A stretch of 64,000 nucleotides of DNA from a bacterium (GCA_024226315.1 JAAELT010000366.1:1-64000); one strand, 5' to 3'; positions 7,135-15,247 are shown, counted from the first letter of the stretch. Program-made: numbers and translations. The notes: generated by a model from the sequence alone, not told the origin.

Positions 7135-9903
7135 ATGAATGAGTACCTACTCCAGACGCTCTCGCCGGGCGGCTTCGAAGAGCTGGCCGTCAGGATCTGC
7201 CACGAGATTCTGGGCTTTGGCACCATCTCCTTCAGTTCCGGGCCGGACGGCGGCCGGGACGCGTTCTTCGAGGGCACCGCCCAACGCTACCCCAGCGAGG
7301 TCGAGCCATGGGCTGGGAAGTTCGTCATCCAGGCCAAGCACACCGAGAGAGCCGACGCGAGCTGCTCGGATTCTGACTTCACCAGGATCCTGAAGACTGA
7401 AGCTCCGAAGGTCGCTGCGTTGCGCCAAGCGGGCCGGTGCGACAACTACCTGCTCTTCACCAACCGCAAGCTCGGGGCTGTCATCGAGGGGAAGCTCGTC
7501 AAGGAGCTGCGGCAGGAGACCGGAGTCGGCAATGTCGCGATCCTCGGCAGGGAGACGATCACCAGCTACCTCGACGGCGCATCAGAGATCGCCGAGGCGA
7601 TGGGACTCCAGGTATCACCCTTCGTGGCGGGGCTACCGTCGATCCCGCCGCCCACCCGTGACTTCGCCGGCCGCACGGATGAGCTTGAGGAGCTGCGCAA
7701 GGCGGTCAGCGAGCATGGCGGAGCGATGATCTACGGCGTCCGGGGCCTTGGTGGGATCGGCAAGACGCAGCTCGGCCTCAAGCTGGTCGAGCTCGTGGGC
7801 GACGATTACCCCGACGGCCACATCCTGGTGGAGCTGGGCGGCGCGAGCGAGCACCCGATGAGCGCTGCGGATGCGATGGCCTCGGTGATCCGAGCCTACG
7901 AGCCGCAGGCGAAGCTGCCCGAGGCGGAGGAAGACCTGCACCGGCTGTACCACCAAGCGCTGAAGGACCGGCGGGTAATCCTGCTGCTGGACAACGCCGC
8001 CAGCGCTGAGCAAGTTGAGCCGGTGCTGCCCCACACCGGCTGCCTGACGCTGGTGACCTCGCGCAAGCGCTTCGCCTTGCCGAAGCTCCACCGGCTGGAC
8101 CTCGACGCCCTGACGCCTGAGGCAGCCCGGGAGCTGCTGCTGAGCCTTGCGCCTCTGCTGGGTGACGAAGCGGAGCGGATCGCAGAGCTGCTGGGCCGGC
8201 TGCCTCTGGCGCTGCGGGTGGCAGGCGGCGCCTTCGCCGAGGATCCTTTCCTGGAGCCCGTGCAGTACGTTCACAAGCTTGAGGATCGGGACGAACGGGT
8301 GACCCTTGTTGAGGCAGCGATCGACTTCAACTACGGAGCCTTGGAGGCAGAGCTAAAGCAACAGTGGCGGGCGCTAGCTATATTTCCAGGCGACTTCGAC
8401 ATTGCCGGCGTTGCCACCGTGTGGGCGGTGGAAGCCGACGCGGCAAGGAAAGTCCTCGGGATTCTGTATCGGGCTGGCCTCGCGGAGAGGCGAGGCGGGC
8501 GCTGCCGCCTACATGATTTAGCCCGCGACTTCGCCGCCAGCCGTCTGCGGGATGGGGAACGGCGCACCGCGGCATTGCGGCATGCGGGTCACTACGTCGA
8601 AGTGCTAAGAGAGGCCGATCGGCTGTACACAGAGGGTGGCGACAGCATTCTGGAGGGCCTGGCTTTGTTCGACTTGGAGTGGGACAACCTCCGGGCCGGC
8701 CAGGCGTGGGCTCGTGCGAATGCCAACGTTGATCGCGAAGCCGCAGAGCACACCTACCTTTATCCGACTGCTGGTGTTTTTTGTTTGTACCTACGCCTCC
8801 ATCCCGCCGACTGGCGCCGCTGGCTGGAGGCTGCATACTCCGCAGCCGTAGCTCTTGACGACCGGCGTGGTGAGGGAGTCGCTCTGGGCAACTTGGCCCT
8901 GACCTGCGCCGACCTAGGGGATGAAAGGAGGGCGATTAGTTACTGCAAGCAAGCACTCGTTATCTATCGCGAGCTCGGGGAGCGCTGGAGCGAGGGCAAC
9001 GCCCTGAACCACCTCGGTCTGTCCTATGCCCACCGCGGGGAGGAGGAGAAAGCAATTGGCTACTACAAACAGGCACTCGCCGTGTCTCGACAGCTCGGGG
9101 ATCGTCTCATTGAAAGTGCGGCACTTAGCTATCAGGGCCTAGCCTACGATCGCCTAGGCGAGGTCGGAAAAGCCGTTGCCTACTACGAGGGGGCGCTGGT
9201 TATTTCTCGTGAACTAGGGGACCGGCGGGGCGAGGCCGCACATCTAGGCAACTTAGGCTCCGCCTACCTTCAACTCGGGGATGTGGATAAAGGAATCGAC
9301 CTCTGTGAGCAAGCGCTGGTCATTCTTCGAGGACTGGAGGACAGGCGGAGCGAGGGTGCTGCTGTGGGTACTTTGGGTCGGGCCTACGCCCAGATCGGCA
9401 AAGTGGACAAGGCGATCAAATACTTCAGGCAGGCGCTGGATGTTCATCGCGAGGTCGGTGACGTTCGTAGCGAGGGCACTGCTCTAGACAACTTGGGCCG
9501 GGCCTACGTCGACTTGGGGGAGGTGGACGAGGCGCTGAGCTGCTTCGAACAGCAACTGGCCATCTCTCAAGACATTGGGGATAAACGTGGCGAGGGCATT
9601 GCTCTCGGCAACCTAGGCTTGGCCTACAAGAACCGGGGAGAAACAAGAAGGGCGATCGGCTATCTGAAGCAACAGCTGGCCATCGTATGTGAGATCGGCA
9701 ACCGGCGCGCCGAGGCCAGCGCTCGGGGCAACCTGGGCTTAGCCTACGCTGACTTGGGGAAGATGGACGAAGCGATCGCGCTCTTGGAGCAAGCGCTTGA
9801 GGTCGGGCAGGCGATCAAGAGTCCGGAGATCATCCAGATCACCTTAGGGCATCTTGAGCGGCTGCGGGATCCTGAGATTCAGCCGTCACTGGATGAGCGC
9901 TAG
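7135..9903 (+). CDS. Mrr-like nuclease-STAND ATPase-TPR fusion
   Basis: A 922-residue protein; I prefer ATG 7135 over the longer frame that overlaps the previous gene. Residues 1-~150 look like a PD-(D/E)XK restriction domain of Mrr type: GFEELAVRICHEILGFG (candidate Glu), GPDGGRDAFFEG (Asp) and FVIQAKHT (Q-x-K). It is followed by the same linker as the upstream paralogue (LPSIPPPTRDFAGRTDEL), Walker A GLGGIGKTQL, Walker B RVILLLDNA, LVTSRKR, GRLPLALRVAG and eight TPRs from about residue 576. The arrangement matches STAND NTPases whose nuclease effector is unleashed when the sensor binds a phage product. It lies 19 bp after its paralogue. Confidence 0.87.
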   Translation: MNEYLLQTLSPGGFEELAVRICHEILGFGTISFSSGPDGGRDAFFEGTAQRYPSEVEPWAGKFVIQAKHTERADASCSDSDFTRILKTEAPKVAALRQAGRCDNYLLFTNRKLGAVIEGKLVKELRQETGVGNVAILGRETITSYLDGASEIAEAMGLQVSPFVAGLPSIPPPTRDFAGRTDELEELRKAVSEHGGAMIYGVRGLGGIGKTQLGLKLVELVGDDYPDGHILVELGGASEHPMSAADAMASVIRAYEPQAKLPEAEEDLHRLYHQALKDRRVILLLDNAASAEQVEPVLPHTGCLTLVTSRKRFALPKLHRLDLDALTPEAARELLLSLAPLLGDEAERIAELLGRLPLALRVAGGAFAEDPFLEPVQYVHKLEDRDERVTLVEAAIDFNYGALEAELKQQWRALAIFPGDFDIAGVATVWAVEADAARKVLGILYRAGLAERRGGRCRLHDLARDFAASRLRDGERRTAALRHAGHYVEVLREADRLYTEGGDSILEGLALFDLEWDNLRAGQAWARANANVDREAAEHTYLYPTAGVFCLYLRLHPADWRRWLEAAYSAAVALDDRRGEGVALGNLALTCADLGDERRAISYCKQALVIYRELGERWSEGNALNHLGLSYAHRGEEEKAIGYYKQALAVSRQLGDRLIESAALSYQGLAYDRLGEVGKAVAYYEGALVISRELGDRRGEAAHLGNLGSAYLQLGDVDKGIDLCEQALVILRGLEDRRSEGAAVGTLGRAYAQIGKVDKAIKYFRQALDVHREVGDVRSEGTALDNLGRAYVDLGEVDEALSCFEQQLAISQDIGDKRGEGIALGNLGLAYKNRGETRRAIGYLKQQLAIVCEIGNRRAEASARGNLGLAYADLGKMDEAIALLEQALEVGQAIKSPEIIQITLGHLERLRDPEIQPSLDER
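8860..9819 (+). repeat. Eight diverged TPR-coding repeats
   Basis: The C-terminal part of the nuclease-STAND protein again has eight 40-residue TPR units (120 bp each). They are clearly more diverged from one another than those of the upstream paralogue, so the two arrays have had different histories of expansion or homogenisation. Confidence 0.75.
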
Positions 9904-9931
9904 AGTTCCTTGAACCCGGCACTATGAAGGT

Positions 9932-10525
9932 ATGGGACCCTCTACCCTACGCCTGATCCAAGGCAGCCACCCGGAGGTGAAGCTCGGTCCGCTGAAGGTG
10001 GTGGTCGCTTCACGAGAGCTGCCGCCGTTCGCGGTTCAGGCGGTGGTCGAAGAGGAAGATACCTACCTGGTGCTGAGCGCCGCCCCGCAGGTGCGACCAC
10101 CAAGGCAGCCCCTGATCCAGGTTCTGACCGAGGTACATGAGGCGGAACCCATCGTTCCTGGCAGCGTGGTCGTCCGCCACAGGCAGCCCCTCGCGCTCCT
10201 GGCCGTGGTGCATGACCTGGCGCGGGACCCCACCTGGAAGGAGACCTGGATCGCCGAGGCCCTCGACGGGGTGCTCCGAGAGGCGGAACAGAGGCGGCTC
10301 CGGTCGCTGGCTGTTCCAGTCCTGGGCACAGTCCACGGCAGGCTACCGTTGAGCAGGGGCCTCGAGCTGATCCGCCACGCTGTCAGGCGATCTGCACCGG
10401 AGTGCCTTGAACGGCTCTGGCTGGTAGTGCCGGAGCACACGTTGGGTTCGGTTGCGTCGGGGTTGAGGTTGGCGGAAGCGAGCGAGGATCTACCGGCCGA
10501 GCCACTCGAGCACCCGCCGCGGTAG
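9932..10525 (+). CDS. Macro-domain-like protein
   Basis: A 197-residue protein starting 28 bp after the nuclease-STAND gene. The pattern VVVRHRQPLALLAVVHDL, then a stretch ending LRSLAVPVLGTVHG, then GLELIRHAVRR resembles the second half of a macro domain (the beta-strand and loop that bind ADP-ribose), but the N-terminal half is divergent. If it is a true macro protein it could bind ADP-ribose-type ligands, which would fit beside TIR and NAD-dependent defences. The 3' end overlaps the oppositely oriented NTPase gene by 36 bp. The fold call is tentative. Confidence 0.5.
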   Translation: MGPSTLRLIQGSHPEVKLGPLKVVVASRELPPFAVQAVVEEEDTYLVLSAAPQVRPPRQPLIQVLTEVHEAEPIVPGSVVVRHRQPLALLAVVHDLARDPTWKETWIAEALDGVLREAEQRRLRSLAVPVLGTVHGRLPLSRGLELIRHAVRRSAPECLERLWLVVPEHTLGSVASGLRLAEASEDLPAEPLEHPPR

Positions 10526-11005
10526 AGCGTCACGGTTGCCGCGCGTCACCGTCCAGAGCTCCGCGCCTCGAAGCCCGCGGACCTCGCCGATGAAGCCGCC
10601 ACCGCGCTCGGCGACGGTGATCACCAGCGGGATCGATGAGTCGAGCAACCGGCGCATGGCGGAGACGAACGCTGCCGAGTGGCACTCCATCTTCCCGACC
10701 TCATCGATCAGGAAGACCTCGGCATCCGCCGGCGCGGCCAGCGACCGCTCCACCAGCGCGTCGATCGCCGCCACGTCGACCCCGTAGCGGCTCACCCGTT
10801 CCGGGCCTGGGTGGTCGACATCGGCGATGCTGCGCGTCCAGCCGTCGAAGGTCACGGCGCGGAAGCTTCGGCGCCGGCCATGCTCGCGCACCTCTTCGGT
10901 GTAGAAGCCACCCAGGCGTTCGCGGCCGAGGGCCTCAGCCACCCTGCGGATGACGGTGGTCTTGCCCACTCCAGGCCGGCCGGTGATGAGGAGCACGGTG
11001 GTCAT
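10490..11005 (-). CDS. Nucleoside-triphosphatase, THEP1 family
   Basis: A 171-residue protein with P-loop GRPGVGKTT at the extreme N-terminus, the family-typical GGFYTEEVREHGRR segment, and Walker B FLIDEVGKMECHS. Length and motif spacing match the THEP1/KAP-type NTPases, which hydrolyse NTPs to NDPs in vitro; their cellular role is uncertain. It is a single-gene unit on the minus strand, tail-to-tail with the macro-like gene. Confidence 0.88.
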   Translation of the reverse strand: MTTVLLITGRPGVGKTTVIRRVAEALGRERLGGFYTEEVREHGRRRSFRAVTFDGWTRSIADVDHPGPERVSRYGVDVAAIDALVERSLAAPADAEVFLIDEVGKMECHSAAFVSAMRRLLDSSIPLVITVAERGGGFIGEVRGLRGAELWTVTRGNRDALPRRVLEWLGR

Positions 11006-11135
11006 ACTGCCCAGCCTACCTTGGTCGGTCAGCCGAGCTCGCAGCGGCCGATGACGGTTTACGGACGCCGAGAACGCTGCGTGCTTTCACCCCTTCTTGT
11101 CCCCAGTTTCCTCCGAGGCTGTACCATGAGCTGGC

Positions 11136-11492
11136 ATGTCGCACCTGAGCACGAAACAACTCGAAGACTTGCGTCTCCGCCTGCTCGACGCAAAATCGTC
11201 GGCGAAGATCCTCCTGGCTCAGGGCGCACCCGGCACGGAGCCGGTCGAGGCCAGCGGAAAGACCATCGGGCGCCTGACTCGGATGGACGCGCTTCAGGTG
11301 CAGGCCATGGCGCAGATGAGCCGGCACCAACTCGATATCCGGCTGAAGCAGATCGAAGCGTCGCTCACCGAGTGGGAGGCCGGCAAGTATGGCGTCTGCC
11401 GCCATTGCAAAGGCTCGATTGGTGTCAAGCGACTGGAAGCGCTGCCGGAGGCGCCGTTTTGCCTCGCGTGTCAGGAGAGCTTCGAGGTCTGA
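11136..11492 (+). CDS. DksA/TraR-family C4 zinc-finger protein
   Basis: A 118-residue protein. Residues ~1-80 are helical and coiled-coil-like, and residues ~87-113 form the four-cysteine zinc finger CRHCKGSIGVKRLEALPE...FCLACQ. This matches the DksA/TraR family, which binds the RNA polymerase secondary channel and modulates transcription with or without ppGpp. The sequence lacks an obvious DxxDxA coiled-coil tip, so it may act differently from DksA proper. It is probably monocistronic. Confidence 0.85.
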   Translation: MSHLSTKQLEDLRLRLLDAKSSAKILLAQGAPGTEPVEASGKTIGRLTRMDALQVQAMAQMSRHQLDIRLKQIEASLTEWEAGKYGVCRHCKGSIGVKRLEALPEAPFCLACQESFEV

Positions 11493-11621
11493 GAGGGAGA
11501 GAGAGAAGCAGCCGCGAGCGACTCCCCAGCGTTGGGATCCTCCGCATGCTCGCCCGGCGCCGATGCCGCGAAGGTACTGTCTTGGGCAGCGTCGCGTTGA
11601 GGGTAACATCTGGCCGTTGCC

Positions 11622-12078
11622 ATGAAGACCGCAAAGATCCTTCTCGCAGCCGTCCTCCTTGCTGCCGCCGTCTATGCCTTCGGCCGCTTTTTTCTCTCCC
11701 AGCTCACCACCGGCGCCGTGTCCTCCGGGCCCCGCTGGGGTGATCCTGGCGCCGCCGCCCGACGTCGTCATAGAGGAGCGCGGCGAGCTCGACCGGGCCC
11801 AGGCGGCGCGCGAGCTTGCCGGCGTGCTGGTTCGCCGCGGCGGCGAGCCTAGGCTGGGCATCCACTTCAGGAACGCCGGTCAGGAGCTCTATTGGATCGC
11901 TGATCGCAGCGAACCGGGAGCGCCGGTCCTCCTCGAGCGATCCGGCGGTGCCGCTGGGACCCGCCTTGAAACGCGTTGGCAGGGGGCGCTCGGCGAACGG
12001 CTGGCCTGGGCCGAGGAGCACGGGACCTTCGACGCGCCGGGCCTGCCACCCGGCGAGCGTCAGAATCTCTACCACTGA
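11622..12078 (+). pseudogene. Frameshifted membrane-anchored protein gene
   Basis: From ATG 11622 the frame encodes a signal anchor (MKTAKILLAAVLLAAAVYAF), then loses sense near 11725-11745. A second frame from there to TGA 12078 encodes a convincing soluble domain (DVVIEERGELDRAQAAREL, GEPRLGIHFRNAGQELYWI, PGERQNLYH). A shift of +1 in the G/C-rich run around 11728-11745 would join them into one protein of ~150 residues. The N-terminal part of the second frame is Pro-rich and unlike protein, supporting the join. The cause could be a real mutation or a homopolymer sequencing error. Function unknown. Confidence 0.55.
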
Positions 12079-12322
12079 GACCACTCCGATGGCGAGACGC
12101 TTGCACCACAAGCGGCGTCTTCAGGGGCGAGCGGGAGGTCGGCGCCCAAGCCTACTGCCGGTCAACCGCGGTACGGATAGTGGAGCGCTCGTAGCGGCCG
12201 GTGGTGGTTGAGAGTCGCCGAACGTCGAAATTCCCGTTACTACTCCGTTACTAGCTCAAGGGAAGCCTGGCGCTCCGCAGGTGAGCAGGAGCTACAAGTC
12301 ATTTGATATCATCTACTTACGA
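12079..12322. other. Non-coding stretch before the tRNA-Thr fragment
   Basis: No convincing gene. A weak stem AGACGCTTG / CAA-bulge-GCGTCT at about 12095-12120 could end transcription of the preceding gene, but it has no T-tract. AAGTCATT at 12296-12303 sits 27 bases before the CCA end of the tRNA fragment. Confidence 0.4.
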
Positions 12323-12381
12323 TGGAGCCGACGGGCGGACTTGAACCGCCGACCTGCTGATTACGAATCAGTTACTCTGCC
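12323..12381 (-). other. tRNA-Thr(CGU) 3' fragment, attachment-site scar
   Basis: On the minus strand this reads as the 3' 59 nt of a tRNA: GGCAGAG, then the anticodon arm ACTGA-TTCGTAA-TCAGC (anticodon CGT), variable loop, T arm GGCGG-TTCAAGT-CCGCC, 3' acceptor strand CGTCGGC and a T-CCA end. The matching 5' acceptor strand and most of the D arm are absent, so it cannot be a functional tRNA. Such 3' fragments are left by tyrosine integrases that recombine within tRNA genes. The integrase lies 0.4 kb to the right, so this is one boundary of the element. The complete tRNA-Thr gene is not in the window. Confidence 0.8.
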
Positions 12382-12785
12382 TCTGTTCCGTTGATCGCTC
12401 TCCAGGACACCTCATACCGCTCAGCGAGCTCGCCGAGGTCAATTCCGCGTTCCTCCTCAAACGTCAGTCGACCCACATCATGGAATCGCAGGTGGCACTT
12501 CCGACACTGCGGGATCAGATCGTCCGCCGTTCCACCGGCACCGCGACTGGTGACGTGGCTCGGGTCCGAAGGCGCCGGCGCAGCGCATGTCGCGCAGCTC
12601 AGTCCGCGGATCCAGTCCGCCTTGGGACCAAACTGGCGCTCCCGAAGGCGAGCCAGGCGCTTCTCATTCCGCGGCGGGAGCGGACAGCGCCTGTCCGAGA
12701 GAGCACTGCTTGGCGATTGCGCCCGCAGCGGCGAGCGCCTGCGCAACCGTGCCTTGCGCTCAAGAGATGCCGTTCGCTTCATCAT
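12372..12785 (-). CDS. Phage-type HNH nuclease (DUF968-like)
   Basis: A 137-residue protein with a basic N-terminus (LERKARLRRRSPLR). The core FGPKADWIRGLSCATCAAP (CxxC), PSHVTSRGAGGTADDLIPQC and RKCHLRFHDVGR (CxxC...H) is a zinc-ribbon HNH of the kind found near phage recombination genes. It starts 19 bp after the integrase stop and is probably co-transcribed with it. Its TAA stop (12374-12372) lies inside the tRNA-Thr fragment, so the gene's 3' end is set by the attachment core. Likely role: processing of DNA ends or Holliday-type intermediates; this is inferred from family context. Confidence 0.75.
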   Translation of the reverse strand: MMKRTASLERKARLRRRSPLRAQSPSSALSDRRCPLPPRNEKRLARLRERQFGPKADWIRGLSCATCAAPAPSDPSHVTSRGAGGTADDLIPQCRKCHLRFHDVGRLTFEEERGIDLGELAERYEVSWRAINGTEAE

Positions 12786-12804
12786 GCCAGCAGGGAGCGG
12801 AGCC

Positions 12805-13410
12805 TTACCACTCCAGATCCCTCACCCCGGCCACATGCTCCCCGGCGCCAAGACCCCGGAGGTACTCGTCCGTCGTCGCCAGATTTCGATGCCCGAGCTG
12901 CCGCTGAATGTGCGGCAGCGCGACGCCCCTCCTCAGCAGATGCACGGCATGGCTGTGACGAAGACCATGGGGATGGATGCGCTTCTCGAGCGGACTCCGG
13001 TCTGCCAGCCGGTGGAGCATGAGCTGGACGTACCTCGGCGCCAGAGCCTTGACGCGGGGCTCACCGCCCACCTTCGAGAACGTGCAGAAGACCGGCTGCC
13101 GGCCGTTGATCCCGAGACGCTCGCGCGTATCCATCCAGCGGGAAAGGTGAGCCTGAGCATGCACGTTGATGCCGACGAGTCGCTGGCGGCCGCCTTTGCC
13201 ACAGCGGACGTTGATCTCGCCCGCCTCGAGGTCGACGTCGCGGGGCGCGAGCGCCAGCGACTCGGCCAGGCGGATGCCTGAGAAATACAAGACGGCGATG
13301 AGCGCCCGGTTTCTGATTCCGCTGGGGGCACGGCTGCTGGCGGTGGCGATCAGCGTCTGGACTTCATTGGGCGAGAGGATGTCGATGGGGCGGAGTCGTG
13401 GGCGGGGCAT
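12805..13410 (-). CDS. Tyrosine recombinase/integrase, catalytic domain only
   Basis: A 201-residue protein. The catalytic residues of the tyrosine-recombinase family are visible: Arg in YFSGIRLAESLAL, HxxR in HPHGLRHSHAVHLL, His in QLGHRNL and the nucleophile Tyr in TDEYLRG. The N-terminal core-binding (SAM-like) domain of full-length integrases (300-400 residues) is missing; the protein begins directly at LSPNEVQTLIA. Start ATG 13410 has GGAGAG upstream. Adjacent to the tRNA-Thr fragment, it is the obvious candidate for element integration, although a short form could instead resolve cassettes or be a remnant. Confidence 0.82.
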   Translation of the reverse strand: MPRPRLRPIDILSPNEVQTLIATASSRAPSGIRNRALIAVLYFSGIRLAESLALAPRDVDLEAGEINVRCGKGGRQRLVGINVHAQAHLSRWMDTRERLGINGRQPVFCTFSKVGGEPRVKALAPRYVQLMLHRLADRSPLEKRIHPHGLRHSHAVHLLRRGVALPHIQRQLGHRNLATTDEYLRGLGAGEHVAGVRDLEW

Positions 13411-13882
13411 GGCGAGCTCTCCAGGATCGAGGGCAGTTCTCGAGAGGATCGGTGAGGCTCCTCTCCTGATCCGAGGGATCCGCAGGATCCCTTCACCGTA
13501 GACCTCACTCCACTCCTCTGGCGACCACCAGCCACCTGGCGCTCGTCGATCACCGCCGACGTTCCCCGCCGCCCCGCGCTCGTTCGCGTGAGGGAGCGCA
13601 GCGAATTCCCCACAGGCCGCGGAGCGGCCGAGGAGAAGAAGCGGAGAGCCCGACCCCGCGAAGCGGGGTCACGCCCAAATGCCTCCGCTCCGCCCTCCCT
13701 CCCTCCACATCCCCCTCTTCCTGCTCCGCCTCGCGGTGCCGTCCCCCTACAACACCTAAGAGCCAAGAGACCCCTCCGCGGACCGGCCCCACCGAGATCC
13801 CGAGCGCGCGCAACGGAGGGCACGCCGAGAACCTCGCCTCCCGCACAGGACGTTGCTACCGTGGGCACTTGGTGACGGGCCG
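13411..13882. other. Gene-free spacer holding repeat copy A
   Basis: About 470 bases upstream of the integrase with no credible gene. The open frames here are products of the structured repeat at 13459-13690. The remainder is C-rich, low-complexity sequence. Confidence 0.6.
13459..13690 (+). repeat. Dispersed structured repeat, copy A
   Basis: A ~230-bp unit. It starts near the 17-bp palindrome GGGATCC-GCA-GGATCCC (13475-13491), continues through CTCTGGCGACCACC, GCGCTCGTCGATCACCGCCG and GGCCGCGGAGCGGCC (hairpin), then AGCCCGACCCCGCGAAGCGG (hairpin CCCCGC-GAA-GCGGGG), and ends ACGCCCAAATGCC. Further copies in the same orientation occur at 14266, 15545, 15785 (partial), 17765 and 21030. Confidence 0.8.
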
Positions 13883-14212
13883 CTACGTCGAGATACGCTG
13901 TTGAACCCACCGGTTGAACCCGGCCGGAAGAAGGGAATCCGCAGACAGCTCACCGGGGGTGACTACATCCCAATGGCGCAGATCGAGAGCGACATCAGAC
14001 TTGAGGGCATGCTCGACCCGCAGGGCGAGCTTCCACGCCTCGCCGCTGTCGGTGAAGGTCCTCTGGTGGACGTATTCTCGGGTGGGCTCGGGATTGCGCT
14101 CGAAGTGGCCCTCATCGTTGAGCACGAAGGCTGCGGTTCTAGCGATGACCCGGAAGAGGCCGCCGACGGGACGGACATCGAGGCGTTGGCGAAGGTGCAT
14201 GACGGCGTTCAT
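13883..14212 (-). CDS. Hypothetical protein, cargo gene
   Basis: A 109-residue protein with natural-looking composition (LRQRLDVRPVGGLFRVIART, FVLNDEGHFERNPEPTREYV, RVEHALKSDVALDLRHWD). I recognise no family. The opposite-strand frame covering the same bases has poorer, low-complexity composition, so I favour the minus strand. No strong ribosome-binding site is visible. It is bracketed by repeat copies A and B, as if it were a single-gene cassette. Confidence 0.5.
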   Translation of the reverse strand: MNAVMHLRQRLDVRPVGGLFRVIARTAAFVLNDEGHFERNPEPTREYVHQRTFTDSGEAWKLALRVEHALKSDVALDLRHWDVVTPGELSADSLLPAGFNRWVQQRIST

Positions 14213-14265
14213 TGGCTGGTGAGAGTTGGAGGTGATCGATGACCAGCGGATGCCGGCCGCTGTTT

Positions 14266-14415
14266 CCTGATCCGAGGGATCCGCAGGATCCCTTCAATGG
14301 AGACCTCACTCAACTCCTCTGGCGACCACGGCCGCCCGGTGCTCGCCGGGATCGTCGACGTGCCGCCCGCCACGCGCTCGTCCGCGTGAGCGGGGGCACG
14401 CCCAAATGCCTTCCA
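14266..14415 (+). repeat. Dispersed structured repeat, copy B (internally deleted)
   Basis: Same start (palindrome at 14276-14292, then GACCTCACTCAACTCCTCTG) and same end (GCACGCCCAAATGCC) as copy A. The middle, with both GC hairpins, has been lost, leaving ~150 bp. Confidence 0.75.
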
Positions 14416-14475
14416 TCTTGGGGCCGCCTGGTGTCACTTCCGTTTCCCCGGCCCACCCGCATACGGCCGCCTTTG

Positions 14476-14973
14476 CTACGAAGCGTCCTCCTGGCCTGCG
14501 AGAAACGCCACCGTGGATTCTGAAGCAGAAGCACCGAAGGGGGCATAGAGCTCGACCGGGATCCCGAGCCGCCCGAGGTGGCGATACAGCAGCGGACCCA
14601 CCTCGCGCCACCGGAGCTGGCCGTAGCCGCAGCCGAGAGCCGGGACGGCGAGCGATTGCAGACCCCAGTCCTCGCAGTGCGCCTCCAGGGCCTCGAGGCC
14701 GGCGACGATGTCGGCAAGCCGGGAGGCGTGGCGCCAGTGGCCCTTGGTGGGGAAGTTGAGGATCCAAGGCAGCCGCGAGGACTCGAAGACGTACGGCTCG
14801 CCGAGACGGACTTCGCGCCTCAGGCATCGCGCCCGGTAGTCCTCGAACATGCCGGGAAACCGCCGCTTGAACTCGAGCGCGATCCCCTTGCCCATGACGC
14901 CCACGCAGTTGACGGCGTTGACGAGCGTCTGCGCGTTCGAATCGAAGAGATTGCCACTTCGCAGCTTGATCAT
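14476..14973 (-). CDS. Macro-domain protein (ADP-ribose glycohydrolase-like)
   Basis: A 165-residue protein; start ATG 14973 with AGGAGG six bases upstream is preferred over the longer frame. Almost the whole length is one macro domain of the DarG/Poa1p-like class: GNLFDSNAQTLVNAVNCVGV, MGKGIALEFKRRFPGMF, ILNFPTKGHWRH and LQSLAVPALGCGYGQLRW. DarG-type macro domains remove ADP-ribose from DNA bases and act as antitoxin to DarT. No DarT-like gene is adjacent and the usual C-terminal DarG extension is absent, so this is an orphan or stand-alone hydrolase or binder. It sits between repeat B and a decayed repeat palindrome. Confidence 0.85.
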   Translation of the reverse strand: MIKLRSGNLFDSNAQTLVNAVNCVGVMGKGIALEFKRRFPGMFEDYRARCLRREVRLGEPYVFESSRLPWILNFPTKGHWRHASRLADIVAGLEALEAHCEDWGLQSLAVPALGCGYGQLRWREVGPLLYRHLGRLGIPVELYAPFGASASESTVAFLAGQEDAS

Positions 14974-15014
14974 GAGTGCCTCCTGATGAGCTCGGATGAT
15001 CGGCGTGATCGCCC

Positions 15015-15045
15015 AGGAATGAGGGATCCGCAGGATGCCTCTCGC
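15015..15045 (+). repeat. Decayed palindrome of the dispersed repeat
   Basis: GGGATCC-GCA-GGATGCC at 15023-15039 differs by one base from the palindrome that opens each full repeat. The remaining repeat sequence is missing here. Confidence 0.5.
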
Positions 15046-15055
15046 AGCTCGAAGC

Positions 15056-15247
15056 TCACGACGCCACCTCGGGAGAAAGCTCCGCGAAGATCTCGTCTTC
15101 GCGCCGGCACTCGCCCGGAGTGCAGCCAGCGTCCTCGCAGTCGCCACAGATCGCCCCAGCCGGTCCGATGGCGATCTCCGGACAGTGCTCACAACAGCAC
15201 GTCCGGTAGGCCACCACGTCAGGGCTGAGCAGGTATTCAGTGCTCAT
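15056..15247 (-). CDS. Small cysteine-rich protein
   Basis: A 63-residue protein with eight cysteines clustered as TCCCEHCPE, GAICGDCEDAGC and TPGEC, suggesting one or two zinc-binding knuckles. Start ATG 15247 has GAGGTGG upstream and overlaps the TGA of the preceding gene (ATGA), so the two are translationally coupled. No named family is recognised. Small Cys-rich proteins of this kind are common on plasmids and phages. Confidence 0.6.
   Translation of the reverse strand: MSTEYLLSPDVVAYRTCCCEHCPEIAIGPAGAICGDCEDAGCTPGECRREDEIFAELSPEVAS

Noticed and set aside
13853..14242. 129-residue plus-strand frame opposite the cargo hypothetical gene
   Set aside because: Low-complexity acidic/Gly composition; the minus frame looks more like a protein. 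Not fully certain.
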